A DNA stretch of 64,000 nt from Chroogloeocystis siderophila 5.2 s.c.1 (lineage in GTDB: Bacteria; Cyanobacteriota; Cyanobacteriia; Cyanobacteriales; Chroococcidiopsidaceae). The notes beneath the pieces were generated by a model. The model did not search any database, was not told the DNA's origin, and worked only from the letters and a program-made list of their open reading frames with translations. Below are positions 29,689 through 38,650 of the stretch, piece by piece. Position 1 is the first letter of the stretch. Every line of letters starts with the position of its first letter. Both the position numbers and the translations under genes were made by a program. The stretch is taken from contig NZ_MRCC01000013.1 of NCBI RefSeq assembly GCF_001904655.1, forward strand, positions 104,863 to 168,862, given 5' to 3'.

Positions 29689-30579
29689 TTTATTGATTTA
29701 ACTTTCTCATAATATTTATTAACTAATTCTTAATTTTTTGGCTACCTATACTTTAATAGTTATTAATAAAAGATTCTGAAAGTCTCTTGAACTGGAAATT
29801 AATGGATAAAAGCTGAAAATTTTATATACCTTTTTCAGATTTAACAAGAGTCTAGTTGCTCAAATACTCAGCAATTAGCGAAATATATTTTCATTCAGTA
29901 TTCTAGGTTACTTCACTATTTAAAAACTGTAGTTATACCTATATAAATTGGATATTATTTGTCTTTCCAATGGCTGATGTAATAAAGCTTTTTAAATAGA
30001 TACTTAAAGATAGTACAAAGATATCAATTGTCTAGATTAGATGCCGCACCTAGAGGCATCTTTATTGATGTCTTATGTGGCTACCAAAAATTTTATTAGG
30101 GAGAATTAGATGTTTCTTCATCAAAAGCGGTTACAATACTTCACTCCACCAGATAAGCCAGACCCCTTATTTGCAAAAAAGATGCAAGAACTCGTGGGCG
30201 GTGCTTTTGGCGAAATGACAGTGATGATGCAGTACTTGTTTCAAGGCTGGAACTGCCGAGGACCTGCGAAGTACCGCGATATGCTACTCGATATTGGAAC
30301 TGAGGAAATCGGTCATGTCGAGATGGTAGCGACAATGATCGCATATCTCCTAGATAAAGCACCACTGAAAGTTCAAGAAGAAGGCGCTAAAGACGGCATT
30401 GTGGGTGCGGTGATGGGCGGCAATAATGTCCGAGACGAAATTATGGCAGCCGCGATGAACCCCCAGCATGGAATTGTATCCGGCTTAGGTGCAATGCCAG
30501 CAGATAGCGTTGGTTTTCCTTGGAATGGTCGGTTTATTATTGCGAGTGGTAACTTACTCGCAGACTTCCGCTCTAACCT

Positions 30580-30587
30580 CCACGCTG
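30580..30587. repeat. Target-site duplication, left copy (CCACGCTG)
   Basis: Identical to 31344-31351 on the other side of the IS1-family element. It lies in the Mn catalase gene across the end of the His-Ala codons and the first base of the Glu160 codon. Confidence 0.92.
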
Positions 30588-31343
30588 GACGTTGCTGAAT
30601 AAGTAATGATTTAAGCAGCAAGAGGAATAGTTTTGAATTTCAAGTAGTGCAGTAGCAGACGAACAGAGAGTTCGAGCATTTGGACGGATTTGGAGTAGCA
30701 CAATGTCTTACGATGTAATCGAGCTAGATAATTTCGCAGTCGGCCGTTTTCATTTTCAACCCGCGTCATGTACGTCTGACTAACTAAATGAGCAGCTGAA
30801 TTGATGAAACTGCGATAGACCTTATATCCATCGGTGACATACCAAAAACTCTCCCACTTCTGCACCTGCTGCCACAATACCTCAAAGGTTTCGGCACTTC
30901 GGTCTCCAATTACCCAAGCTAATATACCTGGTTGCCAATGATTGACTGCACTCCATAGTCAGTATTTGTTCTGTTTACTGCCGACGAAAGTTTGCAATTC
31001 GTCTAATTCCGTAATTTCAGGAATTTCCTCTACCTGTGGGGCATTAGGTAAGATGGTAGCAGTTTCTCGAATCCAATGCATTACTGTAGTGTGGTGAATT
31101 TCCGTTACCCGTTCGATCTGTCTTAACCCCATCCCATTCAAGTACATTTTTAAGCACAGTTGCTTCACCGCATCTGGATATTTCCAACCCCTGTAAGATT
31201 CCAAAAACTGGCGACCACAGGTCTTACACCGATAACACTGCGAACCTCGACGATGACCGTTTTTCTGTACAGATCTGCTGTTGCAATTTGGACAATTCAT
31301 ACTTCCATTTTACAATATTTATCATTCGATATTCAGCAACGTC
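30588..31343 (-). mobile_element. IS1-family insertion sequence, 756 bp
   Basis: Both ends read GACGTTGCTGAATA inward (14 bp identical; similarity continues to about 24 bp). The element is flanked by a perfect 8-bp direct repeat CCACGCTG at 30580-30587 and 31344-31351, the duplication size usual for IS1. It carries one transposase gene on the strand opposite to the catalase. The undamaged target duplication and in-frame host gene point to a recent insertion. Confidence 0.93.
30611..31300 (-). pseudogene. IS1-family transposase with an in-frame TGA
   Basis: Starting at 31300, the N-terminal half has the InsA-type zinc finger (CPNCNSRSV..CYRCKTCGRQF) and a helix-turn-helix (GLRQIERVTEIHHTTVMHW). 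The C-terminal half has DDE-type sequence (WVIGDRSAETFEVLWQQVQ, then NGRLRNYLARLHRKTLCYSK). Both halves are in one reading frame, broken only by a TGA at 30959-30961 where KY-W-LW would be expected. It is therefore a single-frame transposase with a probable Trp-to-stop change, not the classical InsA/InsB frameshift pair. Without readthrough the element could not move by itself, though another copy elsewhere could act on it. Confidence 0.85.
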
Positions 31344-31351
31344 CCACGCTG
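31344..31351. repeat. Target-site duplication, right copy (CCACGCTG)
   Basis: Direct duplicate of 30580-30587. After it the catalase frame resumes with SQGLMQAV. Confidence 0.92.
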
Positions 31352-31802
31352 AGTCTCAAGGTTTGATGCAGGCTGTACGGTTGTATGAGATGACCGACGA
31401 CCCAGGCGTGAAAGATACTCTCAGCTTCATGATCGCCCGCGACACGATGCACCAAAACCAATGGTTAGCAGCGATCGAAGATCTACAAAGTGAAGGACTA
31501 GAGGGACCAATCGCTCCCAGTGTCGCGTATGAATATGGCAAAAATGAGTATGCCTATCAGTTCTGGAATCACTCAGAAGGTACGCAAAGCGCTGAAGGAC
31601 GTTGGGCTAAAGGTCCTGCACCCGATGGAAAAGGTGAATTTGAGTACGTCGCAAATCCGCAACCAATGGGACCCGAACCAGAACCACCACAACCCGATCC
31701 CCGTCTACACGGCACAAGTAAAACTAGCCAAGTTCCTGGTACAGCGGGTCAAGCCTAATTAATACTTGCTGCACAGAAGTGCCATAACTATTGCAATCAC
31801 AG

Positions 31803-31840
31803 AAGGGAGGTGAGGAAAAACGCTCTTGTCTCCCTTTTTC
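31803..31840 (+). terminator. Rho-independent terminator after the catalase gene
   Basis: AAGGGAG (31803-31809) pairs with CTCCCTT (31830-31836) and runs into TTTC. It marks the end of the original catalase transcript. Confidence 0.7.
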
Positions 31841-31889
31841 TAATTGATAGCAGTGTACTAGTTGAATAAACTAGACAATTGCTATAGGT

Positions 31890-33308
31890 TCATTGCTGGG
31901 CAATTTTACGAATTTGATATGACTCTTCCCAGAGTTTTTCCACACCTTCCGTCGCGATTCCTTTGACGTAGTTGATTTTTATTTCTTCTAAAAGATCGAT
32001 GACGAGCGATTGAAGTTCTTGAACATTTTGTTGTTTTTGCAGTTCTACTTGCAAAGCTTGAATAAAGTTTTCTACTAATTGATTTGATAGTTGCAACACA
32101 ACGGGATCTTGCAAAAAAGTACTCATTGTGCTGTATGCACTGTGAGAGATATCTGTAGCGAGTTTTTCAGTTAATTGATCAGGTAAGCGCCGCATTCCTG
32201 GCACATTTTGAATTTGACGATATAAAGGAGATTGATTGAGACTATTGACAACCATGTGCTGTACTAAAGCTTCAATGTCAGGCTGCATTTTGGGTAGCAC
32301 TTGATGAATGCTCAAATCGAGCAAACGCGTTGCGATCGCCTGTACTTCATTCGTATTATTAATATTGATATAAGGACGGCGTGAATTAGGATTTAATACC
32401 CAATTTGCGACATCTCCTCGCTTTAAAGCGTCTTGGGCTTGATCGATGATCCGAATTCCTACAATTTCGGTGATTTCTTCAGCAAAATTTATGACAACAT
32501 CATGATTAATCTGCTCGCGCAGTGGTTCTAAATCAACGAGTTCAGACTGATACAAACGAACGGTTAAAGGAATAATTCTTAGCCACCGCCAAAACGGTAG
32601 TAGAAGTAGAAGATCGAACCAACGTCGGAGCATCGCTTGTAACCAGTTTAAATCTGGATATTTGCGACTAATCGCCAAAGTTCGGACAATAAATTCACAA
32701 CTAAACAAAATAACAAACGGTAAATCGATTAGCCAAAATTTATCGACAAATTTTCCATTGGTGCTAATATCACGATAATAGTTAGTTTCCATTAATGGTC
32801 GTAGTTGGGTATTAAAAAAGCTCATCTCCTGCTGTAGATTTTCCTGGGATAAATGTTGTGTACTCCAAAACAAATCAAAAGCTCGATGCGCAGATTCTTG
32901 ATTCATTCGAGCGCGAATTTGATTTTTAATCTTAGCTAGAGATCCCGACTTATTTGCCTCAGCAAAGGGATTGTCTTCAATCATCTCATTGCTCAAAAAC
33001 CGCAATTCTTGCAGTAAGCTTTCGGTTTCCTGTGATTGCAAGCCAGTTTGCTCCGCTTTTTGTTTTAGTGCATTTACCTGCGCAAGATAACGTTCAGTTT
33101 CTCGATGTGGTTCGATACCTTTAAAAAAATCGTATCGTTGGGTAAAGCTAGGAACTGTGTGAAAGTAAAAATCTCGCCAGGGTATATAGCTATAGTCAAA
33201 GAGGACTAAACAAAAGTTAACTACCGCCACGATCGCAAAAAATCTTTCGATTCCTCGACGGCGACGGTTTGGCTTGTTTGGAGAAGTTGTTTGTTGCGCA
33301 AAGGACAT
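31890..33308 (-). CDS. Conserved cyanobacterial membrane protein, function unknown
   Basis: 472 residues. A basic N-terminus (NRRRRGIERFF) leads into a transmembrane helix at about 22-40, then a long soluble helical region, and a second hydrophobic block at about 190-250 (FWLIDLPFVILFSCEFIVRTLAI; WFDLLLLLPFWRWLRIIPLTVRL). This block resembles the S1-S4 part of voltage-gated ion channels, with an arginine-rich last helix, but there is no pore sequence after it. The C-terminal 200 residues are helical and probably cytoplasmic. I do not recognise a named family; the channel-like look is only a suggestion. Confidence 0.6.
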   Translation of the reverse strand: MSFAQQTTSPNKPNRRRRGIERFFAIVAVVNFCLVLFDYSYIPWRDFYFHTVPSFTQRYDFFKGIEPHRETERYLAQVNALKQKAEQTGLQSQETESLLQELRFLSNEMIEDNPFAEANKSGSLAKIKNQIRARMNQESAHRAFDLFWSTQHLSQENLQQEMSFFNTQLRPLMETNYYRDISTNGKFVDKFWLIDLPFVILFSCEFIVRTLAISRKYPDLNWLQAMLRRWFDLLLLLPFWRWLRIIPLTVRLYQSELVDLEPLREQINHDVVINFAEEITEIVGIRIIDQAQDALKRGDVANWVLNPNSRRPYININNTNEVQAIATRLLDLSIHQVLPKMQPDIEALVQHMVVNSLNQSPLYRQIQNVPGMRRLPDQLTEKLATDISHSAYSTMSTFLQDPVVLQLSNQLVENFIQALQVELQKQQNVQELQSLVIDLLEEIKINYVKGIATEGVEKLWEESYQIRKIAQQ

Positions 33309-33462
33309 AGTTATTTAAACTAAGGTATACAATTAAAGTGAGATAAAGCATTGCCAGACTTGGAAATTAACATAGTAGGGTAAGTCATGCTCATCTAGCT
33401 TAAGCTTGATAGTACTGGGTACTTTACTGCCTTAAGGAATTGTTGGAGCTATTCGATCAGCA

Positions 33463-33810
33463 ATGGTGACAGTTGTTGTATGCATTAATCTAGGACTGAC
33501 GCTAGTTCTTTTGCTTGTTGCTTGGTTGATATGGCGACTCCGGCTCAAATTGGCGCAGGTAGCAGATGTTTTGATTGTGTACGAACGGGTAACGCATGCA
33601 GCTTTGCAGCAAACACCAGAAGCGATCGCTGTAGGTAGAATGGCGATACGTCAAACGCGGCGGGGAGATATTCCAGCAGAGTTAAAACTGCTACGAATTC
33701 AGCAAGTCTTAAATCTCTTGGCGGTTGGGTTACAAATTGCACAGCAAACTGTATTGCTGCGTCAGACAAGATTTTTCCGAAAAGCTTTGGCAAAATACAC
33801 TTATAAGTAA
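33463..33810 (+). CDS. Small single-pass membrane protein, function unknown
   Basis: 115 residues beginning with one strong transmembrane helix (about residues 3-24), followed by an amphipathic helical, basic cytoplasmic part. It precedes a YtxH-like gene and a DUF948-like gene on the same strand with modest gaps, so the three may act together at the membrane. No motif is recognised. Confidence 0.55.
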   Translation: MVTVVVCINLGLTLVLLLVAWLIWRLRLKLAQVADVLIVYERVTHAALQQTPEAIAVGRMAIRQTRRGDIPAELKLLRIQQVLNLLAVGLQIAQQTVLLRQTRFFRKALAKYTYK

Positions 33811-33931
33811 GCCTTAAGTCAAACGTTAACGTCTAATATGGGTTAACCTGGGTTCTTGGAGCACGATACAGCAATAGTCGCGCAAGCCGAGCAAACTTAC
33901 ATAAAATGAGTGTAAGGAGATAAATCAGGAT

Positions 33932-34282
33932 ATGTCTAACAACCGTTCTGGGTTTTTTATTGGCGGTATGTTGTTGGGGGCTGCTATTGGCACGCTTACA
34001 GGCTTGCTAATGGCACCGCGCACGGGACGAGAAACACGCACGTTGCTGAAAAAATCTGCTGATGCTCTACCAGAATTAGCAGAAGATTTATCAACAAGTG
34101 TCCAAATCCAAGCAGATCGCTTATCAGAAACAGCACTCCGTAATTGGGATGATACGCTGGAGCGATTGCGAGAAGCTTTGGCAGCAGGAATTGAAGCAAG
34201 CCAACAAGAACGCCAAATCTCTGCTCGTCAGACTAAACTCGAAACTTCCTCGGATCAACCGCCACTTTTAGACCGCTTATAA
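33932..34282 (+). CDS. YtxH-domain protein
   Basis: 116 residues with the YtxH signature: a glycine-rich transmembrane segment (FFIGGMLLGAAIGTLTGLLMAPRTGRETR) followed by a helical, charged region. YtxH proteins are small membrane-anchored proteins linked to general stress in other bacteria, with no known enzyme activity. AAGGAGATAA at about 33914 is a good ribosome binding site. The DUF948-like gene starts 14 bp after the stop. Confidence 0.78.
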   Translation: MSNNRSGFFIGGMLLGAAIGTLTGLLMAPRTGRETRTLLKKSADALPELAEDLSTSVQIQADRLSETALRNWDDTLERLREALAAGIEASQQERQISARQTKLETSSDQPPLLDRL

Positions 34283-34296
34283 TCCCCAAGTGACTC

Positions 34297-34872
34297 GTGA
34301 TTGACCCTTTATTCTGGCTTGGACTGTCGATTTTATTAGTAGCGGTGAGTTTAACCGCAGTGTTGGTGGCAGCCTTGCCAGCATTACAAGAGTTAGCGCG
34401 GGCGGCGCGCAGTGCCGAAAAGTTGTTTGATACCCTACGCCGCGATTTACCACCCACACTCGAAGCGATTCGCTTAACAGGGCTAGAAATTAGCGATCTA
34501 ACCGATGGTGTCAGCCAGGGTGTGCAAAGCGCGACGAATGTTGCAAAACAAGTCGATCAAAGTCTTGATAACGTGGTAAAACAAGCCCAGAAAGTGGAAG
34601 TAGGTACGCGCAGCGTGTTTACTGGGGTGAAAGTGGCTTGGAGGACTTTTACGCGTGGTTCGCGTCGCAGCGGCGATCGCCTCTCAGGAGGACAGCGATC
34701 GCGACAAATCCGTAGCACCACTAACCTACCTTACTCAGAAGAACTATTAGAAGAAAACGCTGCATTACTTGAACAATATCGCAATTACACAACAAATTTA
34801 GAATCAAATCAAGTACGCTACGATGCATCAGATTGGCAGGATGACAGCGATGATGTCGAAACGGTAGATTGA
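34297..34872 (+). CDS. DUF948-domain membrane protein
   Basis: 191 residues with a GTG start 14 bp after the YtxH gene. One N-terminal transmembrane helix (FWLGLSILLVAVSLTAVLVA) is followed by a helical region with methyl-accepting-protein-like spacing (DLTDGVSQGVQSATNVAKQVDQSL), typical of DUF948. YtxH and DUF948 genes are often paired in bacteria, so a joint membrane-associated role is likely. The C-terminus is acidic and probably disordered. Confidence 0.75.
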   Translation: MIDPLFWLGLSILLVAVSLTAVLVAALPALQELARAARSAEKLFDTLRRDLPPTLEAIRLTGLEISDLTDGVSQGVQSATNVAKQVDQSLDNVVKQAQKVEVGTRSVFTGVKVAWRTFTRGSRRSGDRLSGGQRSRQIRSTTNLPYSEELLEENAALLEQYRNYTTNLESNQVRYDASDWQDDSDDVETVD

Positions 34873-34999
34873 AGGGGTCACAGAGCAAAGGTCAGCCAGT
34901 ATATAAGGTTTCACATTTCTTAAACGGCACTGTGTGAAATTAACACATTTTCTATTGTCGATCCCTGACCCCTCCTAGATCGCTGGAGAAATCATCAAA

Positions 35000-35608
35000 A
35001 TGCTCAAAAAAGACCAGCCATTAACAACTTACCCAAAACAAAATTACAACGGCGTGTTCACGCTGATTATTATCAATTTAGTTGTGTTTGTTGCTGATCG
35101 CGTTTTAGGTATTCCTTTTATCCAAAATCTCTACCTCAATCACGCCTCTCCAGCTTGGTATCAGTTTTTCACTTCGATGTTCTGTCATGCCAACTGGGCA
35201 CACATATCAGGAAATCTGTTTTTTCTTTACATTTTCGGCAGGATTGTGGAAGAAGAAGAAGGCATTGTTGGAGTCGTCAGTTCCTACATTATTTGTGGAT
35301 TAGGCGGCAGTCTTATGAGTTATTTCTTCCACGGTGGTGCGGTTTACTCGCTAGGTGCTTCAGGAGCCGTTTTTGGTTTATTTGCCGTCAGTGTTCTCAT
35401 CAAACTTTCCTGGCATTGGCGAAAAATCCTAGAAGTTCTCATCCTCGGTCAATTTGTCATTGAGCGCGTAGTCTTTGAATTACGGCAAACCGGCATTCAA
35501 GATGGCGTTGACCATATTGCACATCTTGGCGGCGCTTTAGTCGGTGTAGCACTTATTTTATTCTTAATGCGACTGCAACCAGGTGAAGGGGTGAGGGGTG
35601 AGGAGTGA
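35000..35608 (+). CDS. Rhomboid-family intramembrane serine protease
   Basis: 202 residues with six or so hydrophobic helices. The catalytic Ser lies in SLGASGAVFGLFA and the catalytic His in VDHIAHLGGALVG; the HANWAHISGNLFFLYIFG stretch is also typical. Rhomboids cleave membrane proteins inside the bilayer. The last eight residues (GEGVRGEE) and the stop codon are encoded by a GGGGTGA heptamer repeat that starts inside the gene, so the original C-terminus may have been different. Start ATG at 35000. Confidence 0.85.
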   Translation: MLKKDQPLTTYPKQNYNGVFTLIIINLVVFVADRVLGIPFIQNLYLNHASPAWYQFFTSMFCHANWAHISGNLFFLYIFGRIVEEEEGIVGVVSSYIICGLGGSLMSYFFHGGAVYSLGASGAVFGLFAVSVLIKLSWHWRKILEVLILGQFVIERVVFELRQTGIQDGVDHIAHLGGALVGVALILFLMRLQPGEGVRGEE

Positions 35609-35629
35609 GGGGTGAGGGGTGAGGAGCTA
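35588..35629. repeat. Heptamer tandem repeat (GGGGTGA), about six units
   Basis: Units at 35588, 35595, 35602 (GGAGTGA), 35609, 35616 and a degenerate last one. It overlaps the 3' end of the rhomboid gene, providing its final codons and stop. Confidence 0.85.
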
Positions 35630-35839
35630 GTGAAAGAGAAGTTTATATCATAATACCCTTCCCCTGCTCCCCTTCTGGGCAAAACCTGAGATTCTCCTGA
35701 CGGGGGATTGAGTTTATTCACAGTCGTCGGCTAAATTAGAGTAAAGTTACAAAATGTAAAGAAGTATCATCTTTTTTTGACTCTTTACAATAAAACCATT
35801 TGGTTTGTGTCCAAATTTGAGATTTATATAGAATTGTCC

Positions 35840-36646
35840 ATGCAGTATTCTATTTGGCGACGATTACTGGTAAGTGTATTTGCATTCTTTTTAGCTGGCG
35901 CGGTTTGGTTGGTACCTTCTTCTGTAGCACTCGCGTATAACAATCCTGAATTGCTTCCCGATCAGCCGACACCAATTATAGACTTAGCAAAATCGCTCAC
36001 GAGTGTTCAAGAAGAGCGGCTAGCGCAAGACCTTGAAGAATTTGAAGCAGAGACTGGGTGGAAACTCCGTGTTTTAACACAGTACGATCGCACACCAGGC
36101 GCAGCGGTCAAAGATTTTTGGAATTTAGATGAAAAAAGTATTTTAGTTGTTGCCGATTCGCGTGGGGGAAACATTCTCAACTTTAATGTTGGTGATGCAG
36201 TTTACCAGCTACTACCTCGGACGTTTTGGGTAGAATTGCAAACGCGCTTTGGTAATTTGTACTTTGTCCGCGAAGAAGGAGAAGATCAAGCAATTATTCA
36301 ATCGATCGAGTCTGTGGAAACGTGTTTACGCCAAGGTGGTTGTCGTGTGGTTCCTGGATTACCGCGCGAACAGTGGATTTTGACACTGATTACCTCGGTG
36401 ATTGGTGGAGTAGTTTGTGGCTTTGCAGCGCAACCTCGACGCCCTGGACAGATATTTGCTTGGCAATGGGCTTTAATTTTTTCACCGCTATGGGGAATTC
36501 TGTTTATTGCCTTTGGTATTGGTCCAGTCGTCACGCGGACTTCCGAGTGGCTACCTTTGGTACGTAATATTGCTGGTTTTTTGATTGGTGCTTTGGTAGC
36601 TTATTTGTCTCCGGTACTCAACCGTTCTTCGGCTTCAGAAACTTAA
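35840..36646 (+). CDS. TPM-domain protein (Psb32/TLP18.3-like)
   Basis: The ATG at 35840 gives 268 residues with a signal sequence (about 1-30, ending SVALAYNN). A TPM domain follows (about 40-165: IIDLAKSLTSVQEERLAQDLEEF ... ETGWKLRVLTQY), and then three C-terminal transmembrane helices. TPM proteins include Psb32/TLP18.3, linked to photosystem II repair, and have been reported to have phosphatase activity in plants. A thylakoid or periplasmic domain anchored by the C-terminal helices is the likely arrangement. Whether this is true Psb32 or a paralogue cannot be told here. Confidence 0.75.
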   Translation: MQYSIWRRLLVSVFAFFLAGAVWLVPSSVALAYNNPELLPDQPTPIIDLAKSLTSVQEERLAQDLEEFEAETGWKLRVLTQYDRTPGAAVKDFWNLDEKSILVVADSRGGNILNFNVGDAVYQLLPRTFWVELQTRFGNLYFVREEGEDQAIIQSIESVETCLRQGGCRVVPGLPREQWILTLITSVIGGVVCGFAAQPRRPGQIFAWQWALIFSPLWGILFIAFGIGPVVTRTSEWLPLVRNIAGFLIGALVAYLSPVLNRSSASET

Positions 36647-36657
36647 GTGGTTTGAGT

Positions 36658-37374
36658 TTACCATTCCTCGACATCTTGCGGGTAGGAAGCGCGGGGTCTA
36701 CGGCGCGGGGCAAAACGCGATCGCGGTTCCCGACTGTCGCGCAAACGGCGACTCATATCGATAAAGACATTCTTTTGTAAGTACGGATAGTCACTTACCC
36801 AAAGATTACGACTCGGAATGTAAATATCTGTAACTTTAGCGATGCTACTCAAATCTGGTCGATTAGAAAGCACGACCATTTCCGCGATTTGATTCGGGAC
36901 AATATCTTGGTGGCTGCGGCGAAGGGGAACTTGGATTTGAGTTGTAAATCCGGTTTCGTCGCCGACTTCTACATTAATGCGCCGTTCGCGGTTTTCGACG
37001 ATTACCAAGTCGCCCTTATTATTAACCGTTTCCTCGGTACCAATCAATTCCTCCGTGATGTAGACATCTAATACGCGTCCGCGCAGAAAACCACTGTAAG
37101 GATATTTACGGTATTCGGTATTACGCAAACTTGCCCATAAGACAGGTCCCCATAGCCAATAAAGTCCGGCGATCGCACCTACCGGAAACAGAATTATGCC
37201 AAATCTTTCACCGATGATGAGTCGCACAATCCAAATCGCAACAACGCTGACGACTGAAATCAGCAGTCGCTTCAAGAAATCAGGAAACTTGCCCCAAGCA
37301 TATTTGTACTGATCGCTAGTTGCAATGCGAGGAATCAATTGTTCAAATTTTTGGCGTGTGAGGGGAACTAACAT
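36658..37374 (-). CDS. Conserved cyanobacterial two-helix membrane protein
   Basis: 238 residues with two adjacent transmembrane helices at about 37-80 and a soluble C-terminal beta-rich domain (about 95-200) ending in an Arg/Pro-rich tail. I recall close relatives across cyanobacteria, often mislabelled as phosphate transporter permeases, but nothing in the sequence supports transport. The start codon at 37374 is immediately preceded by a heptamer repeat, leaving no visible ribosome binding site. Confidence 0.6.
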   Translation of the reverse strand: MLVPLTRQKFEQLIPRIATSDQYKYAWGKFPDFLKRLLISVVSVVAIWIVRLIIGERFGIILFPVGAIAGLYWLWGPVLWASLRNTEYRKYPYSGFLRGRVLDVYITEELIGTEETVNNKGDLVIVENRERRINVEVGDETGFTTQIQVPLRRSHQDIVPNQIAEMVVLSNRPDLSSIAKVTDIYIPSRNLWVSDYPYLQKNVFIDMSRRLRDSREPRSRFAPRRRPRASYPQDVEEW

Positions 37375-37376
37375 GA

Positions 37377-37411
37377 GGGGTCAGGGGTCAGGGGTCAGGG
37401 GTCAGGGGTCA
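37377..37411. repeat. Heptamer tandem repeat (GGGGTCA), five perfect copies
   Basis: Five exact units starting at 37377 and ending at 37411. On the minus strand the repeat (TGACCCC) occupies the 5' leader of the adjacent gene, ending 2 bp before its ATG. Confidence 0.9.
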
Positions 37412-37439
37412 GGGACTTAAGTCCATTGTTCTCCCATAA

Positions 37440-38270
37440 TTACAATAGCTTTTCTAAGCCATACACTAGGGATTTGAGTTGCGTGACTTTACGAATGGCA
37501 AGAAGGACTCCAGGCATATAACAAGCGCGATCGCTCGTATCGTGGCGTAAAGTATAAATTTGTCCTGGTGCGCCAAAAATCACTTCTTGGTGGGCGATAA
37601 GTCCTGGAAGACGTACACTATGAATTCTAATTCCTTCATCAGCGACACTGCCTCTTGCTCCTGGTAGCTTTTCGGTTTCTTCTACGCTTGGCGGGTTGTA
37701 GGTTTTGCCCATTTCTGCGAGCATCTGCGCGGTTTGAATCGCGGTTCCACTAGGGGCATCTGCTTTTTGGTTGTGATGTAGTTCGATAATTTCTACATGG
37801 TCAAAGTATTGCGATGCTCTGACTGCGGCTTCTTGCAGTAATACCATGCCAATCGAGAAATTCGGAATCAGTAAACAGCCGGTACTTGCTTTATCTGCGA
37901 ATTCGGCTAAGTCTTGAATTTGTTCGATACTCAGCCCTGTTGTTCCCACAACCGGACGAATACCATAAGCGATCGCCGCGCGAATATTGTCATACACGCT
38001 ACTCGGATGCGTAAAATCTACCATCACCCCCAATTGCCTTTCTTGCGTTGCCAGGGCTAGCGTCGGCTCTAATTGGTCGGTAATCGGTACTTCTAGTGGT
38101 TCGCTTAATCCCGCAACTTCTCCTGCATCTTTGCCATTGTATTCAGGGTTGCGGTCTACTGCACCCAGTAACGTCATGTCGCTTGCTTGCGAGACGGCTT
38201 TAACGACTTCACGACCCATTTTGCCAGCAGCACCATTCACGACTACTGGAATCGGAGCTTGATTTACCAT
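37440..38270 (-). CDS. dapB: 4-hydroxy-tetrahydrodipicolinate reductase
   Basis: 276 residues with the N-terminal nucleotide loop [13 protein letters not shown], the motif DFTHPSS, the signature [18 protein letters not shown] with the catalytic His and Lys, and the C-terminal [16 protein letters not shown]. DapB reduces the dihydrodipicolinate precursor with NAD(P)H in the lysine/diaminopimelate pathway. It is a single gene here, 65 bp upstream of the two-helix membrane protein on the same strand. Confidence 0.95.
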   Translation of the reverse strand: MVNQAPIPVVVNGAAGKMGREVVKAVSQASDMTLLGAVDRNPEYNGKDAGEVAGLSEPLEVPITDQLEPTLALATQERQLGVMVDFTHPSSVYDNIRAAIAYGIRPVVGTTGLSIEQIQDLAEFADKASTGCLLIPNFSIGMVLLQEAAVRASQYFDHVEIIELHHNQKADAPSGTAIQTAQMLAEMGKTYNPPSVEETEKLPGARGSVADEGIRIHSVRLPGLIAHQEVIFGAPGQIYTLRHDTSDRACYMPGVLLAIRKVTQLKSLVYGLEKLL

Positions 38271-38650
38271 GCGCTCAATTTGGACTCATCAACCGCATTT
38301 TAGATCAATCAAGGCAATGCAAGCCGTTTTTAAGTTGTGAACTTTCAGCATTATCAATAAAAAGCTGACTTTCCTATTTAAGTTAATGTAAATCTATTTG
38401 TATAACCGCTATGATTAGTAATGTATTTATAGATTTTTCTGTAGCTTGTAAAATTCACTTCTTTTAACAAACTTTAACAAATACAGGGGGCACAAAGGGA
38501 AGAAAAAAGGGATTTTTGCTAATAATTTAAACTTGCTACAGTAATACTAAAATACCAATGAAGTTCTCTTCTTACCTCTTTTTTGTGTTTCCTGTGTCTT
38601 TGTGGTAGCTTACGGCAAGCCTCGACGTGTCTAAGTTTTAAAAAAGACAA
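38271..38650. other. Intergenic region with a decayed repeat
   Basis: About 380 bp, AT-rich. The right end (about 38570-38640) contains TTTGTGTTTCCTGTGTCTTTGTGGTAGCTTACGGCAAGCCT-like sequence matching the core of the repeats at 46047 and 59636 in reverse, without clear termini. No gene is visible. Confidence 0.5.

Larger units (their letters stand above)
29438..30109. other. Intergenic region before the Mn catalase
   Basis: About 670 bp holding the cupin terminator, inverted-repeat copy B and a hairpin (AGATGCC 30039-30045 / GGCATCT 30055-30061) about 50 bp before the catalase start. That hairpin lies in the probable leader of the catalase mRNA. The rest is AT-rich with no gene. Confidence 0.55.
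30110..31758 (+). pseudogene. Manganese catalase, disrupted by an IS1-family insertion
   Basis: The two halves (30110-30587 and 31352-31758) join in frame to a 294-residue di-manganese catalase once the 756-bp insertion and one 8-bp duplicate are removed. Ligands Glu35, Glu66 and His69 are in the first half (GGAFGEMT, EEIGHVE). The second half supplies His193 (RDTMHQNQW), and the interrupted codon rebuilds Glu160. The Glu160-His193 spacing of 33 equals that of the known Glu148-His181 pair in the Lactobacillus plantarum enzyme. The enzyme would break down hydrogen peroxide in the cytoplasm. As it stands only a 162-residue fragment can be made, lacking two ligands, so activity must be lost. The Pro-rich tail after residue 250 is typical of cyanobacterial members. 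Confidence 0.92.

Noticed and set aside
30611..31300. Classical InsA/InsB programmed frameshift in the IS1 element
   Set aside because: Both transposase parts are in one frame; the interruption is a TGA codon, so no frameshift is needed.
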